DNA of 32,025 nucleotides from Richelia sp. CSU_2_1 (GTDB lineage: Bacteria > Cyanobacteriota > Cyanobacteriia > Cyanobacteriales > Microcoleaceae), in the NCBI GenBank assembly GCA_012034575.1, contig JAAUPF010000067.1:1-32025 (forward strand), written 5' to 3'. The position numbers were made by a program, and so were the translations under genes. The notes under the pieces are model-generated. The model was not told where the DNA came from. It made no database searches and saw nothing but the letters and a program-made list of their open reading frames with translations. Shown here in pieces: positions 24,936 through 32,025 of this stretch; the first letter of the stretch is position 1; each line of letters begins with the position of its first letter.

Positions 24936-25284
24936 AGAGGACGTTTTAATCGATAGAAGATATCAGCAAGTTTAATCGTGACATACTATCGCCTCTGAAG
25001 GCAAAGTCAGTTGAGAGTTGACCTGGGACAGTTGACAGTTGGCCGGAAATACAGTCATATTTATAGCAGGACTTTAGGAAATTGGTATAGCTCGGATTTA
25101 GGATCGAACCCCATATATACTATTAACTCCCCTGCTTTTAAACAGGAGAGCAATCTAACAATCTCAAATCTAAAAATCTAAAATTCAGTTCCCGGCCGTT
25201 ACCCAACAACAAGCTACCCCGACAACAAGCTACCCCGACAACAAGCTGGGGAGGAGGGGTTGGAAAAATGCGATCGGAAACCAA
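24936..25284. other. Intergenic stretch with heptamers and a 16-nt tandem repeat
   Basis: No gene is seen. Degenerate GTTGACA heptamers lie at about 25014-25041, AATCTAA-type units at 25155-25182, and ACAACAAGCTACCCCG repeats 2.6 times at 25206-25247. The region separates speB from the YggT gene. Confidence 0.6.
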
Positions 25285-25572
25285 TTAAAATGCTGTTTGC
25301 AGTCCGCCCAACAAAGCAATCAGAAACTGAGAGCCGATTTGGAGTACAAAAAACGCGATTATAGGCGAAAAGTCAATCCCTCCCAAAGGGGGAATTAGAG
25401 AGCGAAATAGATTCAGGTAAGGATCGGTTAGCTGGCTCAAAATCGAAAACGGCGGGTCGTACCAGTTGATGTTGGGAAACCAGCTTAAAAGTACCCGCAC
25501 GATCATCAACACGAAATAAATTTGCAAAAATGTCGCCAGCGTGTTCGCCAAGAGGCTGATGGAATAACTCAT
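25285..25572 (-). CDS. YggT family membrane protein
   Basis: A 95-residue YggT-family protein with two membrane segments, about 8-31 and 68-92. The family signatures are visible: VRVLLSWFPNINW after the first segment, then DPYLNLFRSLIPPLGGIDFSPI. In cyanobacteria and plastids, YggT/YlmG proteins affect nucleoid distribution and thylakoid complex assembly; the role here is inferred from the family only. It is a single gene with no obvious partner. Confidence 0.92.
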   Translation of the reverse strand: MSYSISLLANTLATFLQIYFVLMIVRVLLSWFPNINWYDPPFSILSQLTDPYLNLFRSLIPPLGGIDFSPIIAFFVLQIGSQFLIALLGGLQTAF

Positions 25573-25900
25573 AAATTTTGTTTGAAGTTTGAGTGAAGTT
25601 GCCAGAGGATTAGATTAAAGTTTAGCATAGCTGCGAAAGTCAGCCTCGCACTTTGAGGGGAGAATTCCCGATCGGGATCGCCCGTTACCAAATATTCAGG
25701 GTCACAAACTCCCCTCCGGGGGGGACGGATGGTTTTTAGCAATGGTTTTTCGCGACAGTTGTTACCTGTTTTCTAACCGCATCCCAAAAACCTAGCCACC
25801 AACTGTCAACACTTCGACCCACCGACTACGCGAGCGGGCAAGCTGTCCACTATCAACTATCAACTGTTAACTGTCAACGATCGACTATTTACGGGGAGGC
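25573..25900. other. Intergenic stretch with degenerate heptamers
   Basis: No gene is seen. C/G-rich patches (CTCCCCTCCGGGGGGG near 25709) and TCAACTA/TCAACTG heptamers at about 25799-25880 are present, the latter interrupted by a unique GC-rich segment. Confidence 0.5.
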
Positions 25901-26224
25901 TTAGCAATCTTCAGCAGCGGATTTTTCACTGTTTTGTAGCTGCGCGTTCCCGTTGACATCACCGAGTTGCAGGCGCACGTCGTCTATTGCCTGATTTAGC
26001 TGGGCTATTTTATCTTCTAAACTCAGCCTTGCCACTTCAATGCGTTCGGCTTCGAGTTGGCCACCTTTTCTGTTACTTCGCTTCCTGGCTTTTGCTTCTG
26101 AGGATTCGGGAAGTGCAGCTTCAGCAGCCCGCCGGGACAGCACCGCGCCCAAAACTGCTCCCACCAGGCCCCCAACTGCTGCCCCAGCGATAAATCCTCC
26201 TGCAAAACCGTCTCGATTGCTCAT
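25901..26224 (-). CDS. Small glycine-zipper membrane protein with coiled-coil tail
   Basis: A 107-residue protein not recognised by name. Residues 8-30 form a glycine/alanine-rich membrane segment of glycine-zipper type (GGFIAGAAVGGLVGAVLGAVLS). A basic stretch (ARKRSNRKGG) follows, then a helix likely to form a coiled coil (LSLEDKIAQLNQAIDDVRLQLGDV, about 68-90). It resembles short cyanobacterial YtxH/gas-vesicle-like proteins in layout, but no function can be claimed. The ATG at 26224 is followed by a sensible N-terminus. Confidence 0.7.
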   Translation of the reverse strand: MSNRDGFAGGFIAGAAVGGLVGAVLGAVLSRRAAEAALPESSEAKARKRSNRKGGQLEAERIEVARLSLEDKIAQLNQAIDDVRLQLGDVNGNAQLQNSEKSAAEDC

Positions 26225-26740
26225 TATGTATCTCCATCAAAGGAAACCGTTGCGCCTCAAAAGTGGTGATTCTTCCTGGCATACCTGCTGACATTACAGG
26301 ATAGAGGCTGCCGATATTGTTTTTTGCTTACCCGCCTCGGTAGGGCGTTTAATTCGGGGATTGCTCCCCCTCGGATTGCTCCGGTAATGTTAGCTTCGAC
26401 AATGTTAGTGGTCGGTACTTTCTCAAAAGCACTGGCTTAACCGTTTTAAACCTGTTTAACTTCAGAGTTTTAGAGCTGTGGACTAGCTACGCATCCACAG
26501 GTAAGAACTTGAACACTTGCCACTAACGTAGGCATTGCTGCCTGAGTCTGGTCAACTAGGGCTTGATTTCAAGCCCCCGTTATCATCGGTACTCCGATTT
26601 AACGGCGGGTTGTTGACAGTTAACTCAACTGCGCGATATTTCCTAGATTTTTTTTCAGCTTAACTGGTTTTTGTTAGGAGTTTTAAGAGCTATTAGGCTT
26701 ATCCTCAAAAGAATGGATAACCCGGATTTTGTATGATGCC
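26225..26740. other. Intergenic stretch with possible IS200/IS605 remnant
   Basis: About 515 nt without a gene. The left half contains small dyads such as GGGGATTGCTCCCC (26357-26370). The right half ends in two nested hairpins (26559-26609) listed separately. No transposase open frame remains. Confidence 0.5.
26559..26609 (+). mobile_element. Candidate right end of a decayed IS200/IS605-type element
   Basis: GGGCTTGA-TT-TCAAGCCC (26559-26576) is followed by a second hairpin. There, CCCCCGTTA (26574-26582) pairs with TAACGGCGGG (26600-26609) with one bulge, and inside it ATCGG-TACT-CCGAT is perfect. The layout GTCAACTAGGGCTTGAT...CAAGCCCCCG...CGGGTTGTTGAC resembles cyanobacterial IS200/IS605 right ends, where TnpB-associated RNA is encoded. 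The hairpins are seen; the element assignment is from remembered resemblance. Confidence 0.35.
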
Positions 26741-27391
26741 TTAGGTGCCAAAAGTTCGATCGCCCGCATCTCCCAATCCCGGCACGATAAAGCCCCGTTC
26801 GTTCACCACTTCATCGATCGTGGCGGCGTAGATATTCAAACTCGGATACTCGACACTCAGGCGCTGCAAAGCCGGAGGAGCTGCTACTACAGAGATAATC
26901 CGAATTAAGCTCGGGTCAATTCCCCGATCGACCAATTCTTTCATTGTGGCAGCGATCGTCCCGCCAGTTGCCAGCATCGGTTCGCTAATTATTACCCGCG
27001 TTTCTGGCCCAAATTGCTGCGGCAATTTATTTAAATAACAACTCGGTTCCAGCGTTTCTTCGTTTCTTGCCATGCCCAGGTGGTAAACAGACGCCAGGGG
27101 AACTACTGTCTGAATTCCTTCCAGCAGCGCCAGTCCCGCCCGCAGCACCGGCACAACTACTAACGGGGCTTCCGGGTTGATAAAGCTTGCCGGACATTCG
27201 GCTAAAGGAGTCTGCACTTTGGTTTCCACTGTTGGCAGCCACTCTCGAATTGCTTCATAAGCCAGCCAGCGTCCCAACTCTGTCATTGCCGAGCGAAATA
27301 AAACTGAGGGCGTGCCCGCGTCGCGAGCGACAGCTAGCCAGTGCTTGATTAATGGATGGGGGGGGACGTAGACGCGCAGTTGCAGGGACAT
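26741..27391 (-). CDS. upp: Uracil phosphoribosyltransferase
   Basis: Salvages uracil to UMP using PRPP, in the cytosol. The 216-residue protein matches the family: the VVVPVLRAGLALLEG segment at 78-92, SEPMLATGGTIAATM at 136-150 (PRPP-binding loop) and the C-terminal GLGDAGDRTFGT with the uracil-binding region. The start gives the normal N-terminus MSLQLRVYVPPHPLIKHWL. No clear terminator follows. It is divergent from crtH. Confidence 0.96.
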   Translation of the reverse strand: MSLQLRVYVPPHPLIKHWLAVARDAGTPSVLFRSAMTELGRWLAYEAIREWLPTVETKVQTPLAECPASFINPEAPLVVVPVLRAGLALLEGIQTVVPLASVYHLGMARNEETLEPSCYLNKLPQQFGPETRVIISEPMLATGGTIAATMKELVDRGIDPSLIRIISVVAAPPALQRLSVEYPSLNIYAATIDEVVNERGFIVPGLGDAGDRTFGT

Positions 27392-27584
27392 TATTTAGAA
27401 AATTGGGGAAATTTTTGGGTGTGAGGGATTTTTGCTGTGGGGCGATCGGGCGAAAGCTGCACCGCGCGACTCCTACTGCCCGTGCAACTTACCACATTCC
27501 TGACGGCGCTCGCAAGCCGATCGCCCTGAACTTCTGTGCTGCTAACTACTTTTGCCCGATTCTGAAAAAAAATTTGCAAGAGTA

Positions 27585-27613
27585 TTGACAGATATTTTCA
27601 ATAAGGTTATATT
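27585..27613 (+). promoter_or_regulatory. Strong sigma-70-type promoter before crtH
   Basis: Perfect TTGACA (27585-27590), 17-nt spacer, TATATT (27608-27613, five of six). Transcription should start near 27620, about 190 nt before crtH. It is the best promoter match seen in the window. Confidence 0.7.
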
Positions 27614-27619
27614 TACTTT

Positions 27620-27690
27620 TAGTGTTCTCCTCTCAAAGGATCGGCAGACGGGGGCAGTCGGCAATGGTAGACTGTTCCCGCATTTTTTTT
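27620..27690 (+). ncRNA. Candidate ~70-nt small RNA or crtH leader attenuator
   Basis: Starting from the promoter above, the first 30 nt are unstructured and CU-rich (TTCTCCTCTC near 27624-27633). GGGGGCAGTC (27650-27659) then pairs with GACTGTTCCC (27670-27679), ten pairs including two G-U, with a 10-nt loop. GCA and eight T (27683-27690) follow. That is an intrinsic terminator 120 nt before the crtH start. It is either an independent small RNA or a premature terminator controlling crtH. It was not matched to a named RNA family. Confidence 0.6.
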
Positions 27691-27809
27691 GCAGCCAGGG
27701 CATGGGACACCGAGGACCGGATGTAGATGGATAGTACGAGCTGGCACAGGCAAGAGTTAAGGAGAGCGATCGCCTGTAAAATTGAAAGATTATTAAGATT
27801 TCTAACCTA

Positions 27810-29369
27810 ATGTCAGCCCCCACTCAATCTCAGTTATTTCCTGGCAATTCCCGTACCACAGACCGAGAGTTTGATGCGATCGTCATCGGTTCCGGCATTG
27901 GCGGGCTGGTTACTGCCACCCAGCTAGCTGCCAAAAAAGCCAAAGTTCTCGTCCTCGAAAGCTACCTGATTCCTGGAGGCAGCGCCGGATATTTCGATCG
28001 AGAGGGCTACAGATTCGATGTCGGCGCATCCATGATATTTGGCTTCGGGCAGCGCGGCACCACCAACCTCCTCACCAGAGCATTGCAGGCAGTGGGTGTT
28101 ACTTTAGAAACCATCCCCGATCCGATCCAGCTTCACTATCATTTACCTGACGGTCTAGATATTCAAGTACCCCAGCTTTATGAGAAATATTTGCAAGAAT
28201 TAACTGACAGATTTCCTCACGAACGCGAAGGCCTGCGCAAATTTTACGGCGAATGCTGGAACGTCTTTAACTGCCTGAACGCGATGGAACTGCTGTCGCT
28301 GGAAGAACCCCGCTATTTGATGCGAGTCTTTTTCCAGCATCCTTTTGCCTGTTTGGGATTGGTCAAATACCTGCCTCAAAATACAGGCGATATCGCGCGG
28401 CGCTACATTAAAGACCCGCTGTTGCTGAAATTTATTGACATGGAATGTTACTACTGGTCATTAGTTCCGGCCGATTTAACCCCGGCGATCAATGCCGGCA
28501 TGGTATGTTCCGATCGACATTACGGCGGCATCAATTATCCTAAAGGCGGAGTCGGTCAAATTGCCCAAAAATTAGTAGAAGGATTGACAAAAGCCGGCAG
28601 CCAAATTCAGTACAAAGCTAAGGTAACAAAAATCATTATAGAAAACGGTCGCGCCGTCGGAGTTGAGCTAGCAACTGGCGAAGTTTACCGGGCAAAAAGG
28701 ATAGTTTCTAACGCAACGCGGTGGGATACTTTTGAAAAATTGCTGCCCGCCGAAGCGATGCCTGCCAGCGAGAAAAAGTGGCAGGAAAGGTATCAAAAAT
28801 CGCCGAGTTTTTTGAGTTTGCATTTAGGAGTAGCAGCCGATGTAATGCCCGCAGGAACAGCTTGCCACCATGTTTTGTTAGAAGATTGGGAGAAACTGGA
28901 AGCGCCGGAAGGAACTGTTTTAGTATCAATTCCGACGATGTTAGATCCAGATTTAGCACCCGCAGGATTTCACATCGTTCATGCTTTTACATCGAGTTGG
29001 ATGGCAGAGTGGGAAGGGCTTTCGCAGCAAGAATATGAAGAGAAAAAAGAAGCAGCAGCCGGGAGAATTATCGATCGCCTGGAGCAGATTTTCCCCGGTT
29101 TAGATGCGGGTTTGGATTATATGGAAGTAGGAACAGCGCGATCGCACCGCCGCTTTTTGGGACGCGATGACGGGACTTACGGGCCGATACCGCAGCGCAA
29201 ACTAATGGGTTTGTTGGGAATGCCTTTTAACCGCACTTCGATTCCCGGTTTGTATTGCGTGGGAGACAGTACGTTTCCAGGACAAGGTTTAAATGCAGTA
29301 GCATTTTCTGGCTTTGCTTGCGCGCACAGAATTGCAGTAGATTTGGGTTTGCCAACAGTTGACAATTGA
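27810..29369 (+). CDS. crtH: Carotene (prolycopene) isomerase
   Basis: CrtISO-type enzyme that converts poly-cis-lycopene to all-trans-lycopene for carotenoid synthesis at the thylakoid or plasma membrane. The 519-residue flavoprotein has the FAD-binding start [18 protein letters not shown] (22-39), [22 protein letters not shown] and [17 protein letters not shown]. Its C-terminal FAD motif is [22 protein letters not shown]. This combination is typical of CrtH rather than phytoene desaturases. The last residues TVDN and the stop fall in a single heptamer-like TTGACAA unit. Its upstream leader contains a strong promoter and a terminator. The intrinsic start lacks an obvious Shine-Dalgarno site. 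Confidence 0.94.
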   Translation: MSAPTQSQLFPGNSRTTDREFDAIVIGSGIGGLVTATQLAAKKAKVLVLESYLIPGGSAGYFDREGYRFDVGASMIFGFGQRGTTNLLTRALQAVGVTLETIPDPIQLHYHLPDGLDIQVPQLYEKYLQELTDRFPHEREGLRKFYGECWNVFNCLNAMELLSLEEPRYLMRVFFQHPFACLGLVKYLPQNTGDIARRYIKDPLLLKFIDMECYYWSLVPADLTPAINAGMVCSDRHYGGINYPKGGVGQIAQKLVEGLTKAGSQIQYKAKVTKIIIENGRAVGVELATGEVYRAKRIVSNATRWDTFEKLLPAEAMPASEKKWQERYQKSPSFLSLHLGVAADVMPAGTACHHVLLEDWEKLEAPEGTVLVSIPTMLDPDLAPAGFHIVHAFTSSWMAEWEGLSQQEYEEKKEAAAGRIIDRLEQIFPGLDAGLDYMEVGTARSHRRFLGRDDGTYGPIPQRKLMGLLGMPFNRTSIPGLYCVGDSTFPGQGLNAVAFSGFACAHRIAVDLGLPTVDN

Positions 29370-29430
29370 ATGAAGCATCTTCATCGTGGTGGAATCCGGA
29401 TTTTAAATAAGGGTTGAGGTGAATTGAAGG

Positions 29431-29463
29431 GTAGGATGCGTTGCTTCACTTAACGCATCCTAC
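29431..29463. repeat. Perfect 12-bp hairpin GTAGGATGCGTT...AACGCATCCTAC
   Basis: Two perfect 12-nt arms around a 9-nt loop, between crtH and the next gene. It is a widespread cyanobacterial hairpin repeat and may also reduce read-through after crtH. Confidence 0.8.
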
Positions 29464-29499
29464 GAATTACGAATAATCAGATTCTTGAGGTGATTAAGG

Positions 29500-30015
29500 A
29501 TGAATATTCGTCTCATTCAAGTTTTTTTATTCTACACAGCGAGTGCATTTTTGATTCAATCAATCGCTTATGCAATTCTTCATGAAATCGTGCCAAATGG
29601 CATAGTTTTCGGCGCATTATATCGGATGTTTTTATATCACTACCAGCACCCCTATCAGTATATTGCCGTCATTTCTTTGACCTATGGAATTATGGGTGCG
29701 ACCGGCATTTTTTGTTTGCGGCATTTGAAATGGAAACAGAAGACGACAATCGGATTTATATTAGTTTCTACGACAATCCTGGCTTCAATCCCTGGTGGTA
29801 TTCTCTGGAAGATTCACGATATGCAAGCTGGATTTTTTCCAAGCGGTGAAAGATTTTTGCCCGATCTATCTTGGGGTGCTTCGACGGGCTTGCAAGTAGG
29901 ATGGGCGATCGCACTTCTTTCGTTTCCTTATAATGTAATTAGTTGGATTTCTGGTTATTGGGTTGCGCGGTATGGGTTTCAATTGTACGATTTTCAGAGG
30001 CGCGATCGACGATAA
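29500..30015 (+). CDS. Integral membrane protein, function unknown
   Basis: A 171-residue hydrophobic protein with about four membrane segments (about 7-28, 53-74, 81-103 and 130-152), not recognised by name. A soluble stretch with KIHDMQAGFFPSGERFLPDLSWG lies between the third and fourth segments. The C-terminus is charged (YDFQRRDRR) and probably cytoplasmic. GAGGTG and AAGG precede the ATG. It stands between crtH and gatA in the same direction, separated by hairpin repeats, so operon membership is doubtful. Confidence 0.7.
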   Translation: MNIRLIQVFLFYTASAFLIQSIAYAILHEIVPNGIVFGALYRMFLYHYQHPYQYIAVISLTYGIMGATGIFCLRHLKWKQKTTIGFILVSTTILASIPGGILWKIHDMQAGFFPSGERFLPDLSWGASTGLQVGWAIALLSFPYNVISWISGYWVARYGFQLYDFQRRDRR

Positions 30016-30037
30016 TCAGCCTTAATCAGTCAAAAAT

Positions 30038-30055
30038 ACCCGCACGAATGCGGGT
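30038..30055 (-). terminator. Hairpin ACCCGCA-CGAA-TGCGGGT
   Basis: Perfect 7-bp stem with a CGAA tetraloop after the membrane protein gene. A T-rich tail (TATTTTTG) follows only on the leftward strand. No leftward gene uses it, so it may be a bidirectional barrier before gatA. Confidence 0.4.
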
Positions 30056-30133
30056 GGGGAGTATGTCAATTAAGTGCAATTGACAGCTATATTTGCTGAG
30101 GGGCTGTTAAGTAGAAACGAGAAAGGTACGAGC

Positions 30134-31594
30134 ATGGCATCCATCCGCGAGTTGCACCGACAACTGGTCAATAAAGAACGCTCTGCTGTAGAGATTGCTC
30201 AAGAAGCATTAAACCGCATTACCCAGCTAGAGCCGAAGTTGAAAAGCTTTCTGTGCGTAACGGCAGACAGGGCACTGGCACAGGCCCGCAAAGTGGATTC
30301 CCAAATCGCAGCAGGCGAGAAAATCGGACTCTTGGCCGGAATTCCCGTCGCCGTGAAAGACAATATGTGCACCGAGGGCATTCCCACTACCTGCGGGTCT
30401 CGGATTTTGGAGAATTTTGTCCCTCCCTACGATGCAACGGTGGTCTCGAAACTCCAAGCGGCCGGTGCTGTAATCGTCGGTAAGGCCAATATGGACGAAT
30501 TTGCAATGGGAAGTTCGACGGAAACTTCGGCTTACCAAATTACGGCGAATCCTTGGGATTTGCAGCGAGTTCCCGGAGGATCTTCCGGGGGTTCGGCGGC
30601 GGCGGTGGCCGGGGAAGAATGTACGGTGAGTTTGGGTTCGGATACGGGGGGTTCGATCCGCCAACCTGCTTCTTTTTGCGGTTTGGTGGGCTTGAAACCG
30701 ACCTACGGGCTGGTTTCTCGCTACGGTTTGGTGGCTTACGCTTCTTCGCTGGATCAAATCGGGCCCTTCGGTCGGACTGTTGAGGATGCGGCGATTTTGT
30801 TAGGGGCGATCGCGGGTTACGATCCGAAGGATTCTACGAGTCTGAATATCAAAATTCCCGATTACGCTCAAAGTTTGAGACCCAGTTTGCGGCCGAGAGG
30901 TCAAATTAGAATTGGGGTAATTAAAGAAACTTTTGGGGTCGGATTGGACTCGTCGGTGAAAGAAGCCGTGACAAAAGCGATCGAACAGTTTCAACTATTG
31001 GGAGCAGAAATTCAAGTTATTTCTTGTCCCCGATTCCGCTACGGTTTGCCCACTTATTACATCATTGCTCCTTCGGAAGCTTCGGCAAATTTGGCGAGAT
31101 ACGATGGCGTAAAATACGGTTTCCGATCGACCGATCCCGACAATCTTTTAGATATGTATGCCAAAACTAGATCTCAAGGGTTCGGTACGGAAGTTAAACG
31201 CAGAATTGCGATCGGCACTTACGCATTGTCGGCTGGATATTACGACGCTTATTACCTAAAAGCTCAAAAAGTTCGGACCTTAATTAAAGAAGACTTTGAA
31301 AAAGCTTTTTCTCAGGTTGATATTTTGGTCTGTCCTACGGCCCCAACTACAGCTTTTAAGGCTGGCGAAAAGTTTGACGATCCGCTGAGTATGTATTTGT
31401 CAGATTTGATGACAATTCCGGTGAATCTGGCTGGTTTGCCAGCTTTGAATTTACCCTGCGGCTTTGATGACAAGGGACTGCCGGTAGGAATACAACTGAT
31501 TGGTAAAGTTTTGCAGGAATCTCGGCTGTTTGAAGTGGCTTATGCTTACGAACAGTCTACTCCGTGGCACCTGCATCGCCCGCAGTTGCATTGA
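30134..31594 (+). CDS. gatA: Aspartyl/glutamyl-tRNA amidotransferase subunit A
   Basis: Amidase subunit of GatCAB, which converts Glu-tRNA(Gln) to Gln-tRNA(Gln) (and Asp-tRNA(Asn) where needed). Cyanobacteria lack glutaminyl-tRNA synthetase, so it is essential. From ATG 30134 the protein has 486 residues, the normal length. The amidase triad is present: Lys75 in AVKDNM, Ser150 in GGSSGG and Ser174 in TGGSIRQ. GAAAGG precedes the ATG at good spacing; the longer frame from 30074 has no family match. gatB and gatC are not in the window. Confidence 0.97.
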   Translation: MASIRELHRQLVNKERSAVEIAQEALNRITQLEPKLKSFLCVTADRALAQARKVDSQIAAGEKIGLLAGIPVAVKDNMCTEGIPTTCGSRILENFVPPYDATVVSKLQAAGAVIVGKANMDEFAMGSSTETSAYQITANPWDLQRVPGGSSGGSAAAVAGEECTVSLGSDTGGSIRQPASFCGLVGLKPTYGLVSRYGLVAYASSLDQIGPFGRTVEDAAILLGAIAGYDPKDSTSLNIKIPDYAQSLRPSLRPRGQIRIGVIKETFGVGLDSSVKEAVTKAIEQFQLLGAEIQVISCPRFRYGLPTYYIIAPSEASANLARYDGVKYGFRSTDPDNLLDMYAKTRSQGFGTEVKRRIAIGTYALSAGYYDAYYLKAQKVRTLIKEDFEKAFSQVDILVCPTAPTTAFKAGEKFDDPLSMYLSDLMTIPVNLAGLPALNLPCGFDDKGLPVGIQLIGKVLQESRLFEVAYAYEQSTPWHLHRPQLH

Positions 31595-31720
31595 TTTTGA
31601 AAATTTGGCGGAATGCAGCAGCACGCGCTAGTAATCGATCGTGGCTAATTATGTAAATTCATAATCGGTCATGATTTTGTGAAGGAACTTCAATTGCTCG
31701 CGCGCGCTGCCCTCTTGTTT

Positions 31721-32025
31721 ATGAACAAATTGCTGGTATTTTTTTTGTCTAAATCACTAATAGCTGTTGGGGCTGTTTTGACGATCGCCTATGCCGCTGC
31801 TAGTTGGTTGTTGTTTGCCAACCAAAGCAAGTTTATCTTTTTTCCGACGCGGGCGATCGAAACTACGCCAGAGGCTTTGCAGTTGAAATATCAGGATGTT
31901 TGGCTGCCCGTGCCAACTACAACGGGCGATCCGGAATACGTGCACGGGTGGTGGATTCCGGCATCTAATACCCCCCGAACCGGAAAAACCCCCCCTAACC
32001 CCCCCTTGCTAAGGGGGGGGACTGG
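31721..32025 (+). CDS. Alpha/beta hydrolase, N-terminal fragment with a repeat-derived insert
   Basis: Open to the window end, about 101 codons visible. A hydrophobic segment at about 8-34 is followed by NQSKFIFFPTRAIETTPEAL and VHGWWIPA. This matches the start of Bem46/ABHD13-like alpha/beta hydrolases, which are membrane-anchored enzymes of uncertain substrate. An interspersed C-rich repeat (31986-32020) sits in frame right after WWIPASN and encodes KTPPNPPLLRGGT. The catalytic serine is outside the window. The start could also be TTG 31694, which has AAGGA upstream; ATG 31721 has none. Confidence 0.75.
   Translation, partial: MNKLLVFFLSKSLIAVGAVLTIAYAAASWLLFANQSKFIFFPTRAIETTPEALQLKYQDVWLPVPTTTGDPEYVHGWWIPASNTPRTGKTPPNPPLLRGGT
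31986..32020. repeat. CCCCCCTAACCCCCCCTTGCTAAGGGGGGG interspersed repeat
   Basis: C-rich arm CCCCCCTT (part of 31999-32007) faces AAGGGGGG with a 3-nt loop (GCT). This dispersed element is known for encoding NPPNPPLLRGG-like peptides when it lies in a gene, as it does here. Confidence 0.75.

Noticed and set aside
26225..26740. Structured RNA gene such as 6S or RNase P RNA
   Set aside because: No diagnostic motifs of these RNAs were found; the hairpins fit a mobile-element end better.

Overview
The window is chromosomal DNA from a filamentous, non-heterocystous-looking cyanobacterium, probably of the Oscillatoria/Microcoleus group. The evidence is a complete phycocyanin operon, a carotene isomerase, a phytochrome-type histidine kinase, frequent HIP1 octamers (GCGATCGC), and abundant heptanucleotide tandem repeats and hairpin repeats between genes. 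The genus is inferred from repeat style and was not tested. No tRNA, rRNA, CRISPR array or intact transposase was found.

Layout. 1-137: 5' end of a leftward P-type cation ATPase. 138-911: long regulatory region. 912-5676: rightward phycocyanin rod cluster cpcB-cpcA-cpcC1-cpcC2-cpcD, a terminator, then the lyase subunit gene cpcE; the usual partner cpcF does not follow. 5916-6617: rpe, convergent with cpcE. 6818-9377: rightward small membrane protein, LCP-family cell-wall ligase and a DUF202 protein. 9462-14149: leftward genes for a large membrane receptor kinase with a DNA-binding-like head, a DUF928 exported protein and an AIM24-like protein. 14499-15995: rightward GH57 enzyme. 16074-19660: leftward unit with a Cph2-like phytochrome/cyanobacteriochrome histidine kinase, an internally deleted xisH and an intact xisI. 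20162-26224: leftward housekeeping genes (NADAR, frr, pyrH, msrB, thioredoxin-like, speB, YggT, small glycine-zipper protein). 26741-27391: leftward upp. 27585-32025: rightward crtH with a strong promoter and leader terminator, a small membrane protein, gatA and the start of an alpha/beta hydrolase.

How the genes relate. The left end builds the phycobilisome rod: the two phycocyanin subunits, two rod linkers, the rod cap and half of the alpha-subunit bilin lyase. About 11 kb away lies a light-sensor kinase whose domains keep three bilin-type cysteines. crtH makes all-trans lycopene for photosynthetic carotenoids. Most other genes are housekeeping: translation (frr, gatA), pyrimidine supply (pyrH, upp), methionine repair (msrB) and pentose phosphate/Calvin cycle (rpe).

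Most worth a second look: the winged-helix/kinase/receptor fusion (9462-12140); the two-photosensor kinase (16640-19660); a roughly 70-nt small RNA or attenuator before crtH (27585-27690); the deleted xisH; heptamer repeats that supply start or stop codons; and paired RpaB-like boxes before cpcB.
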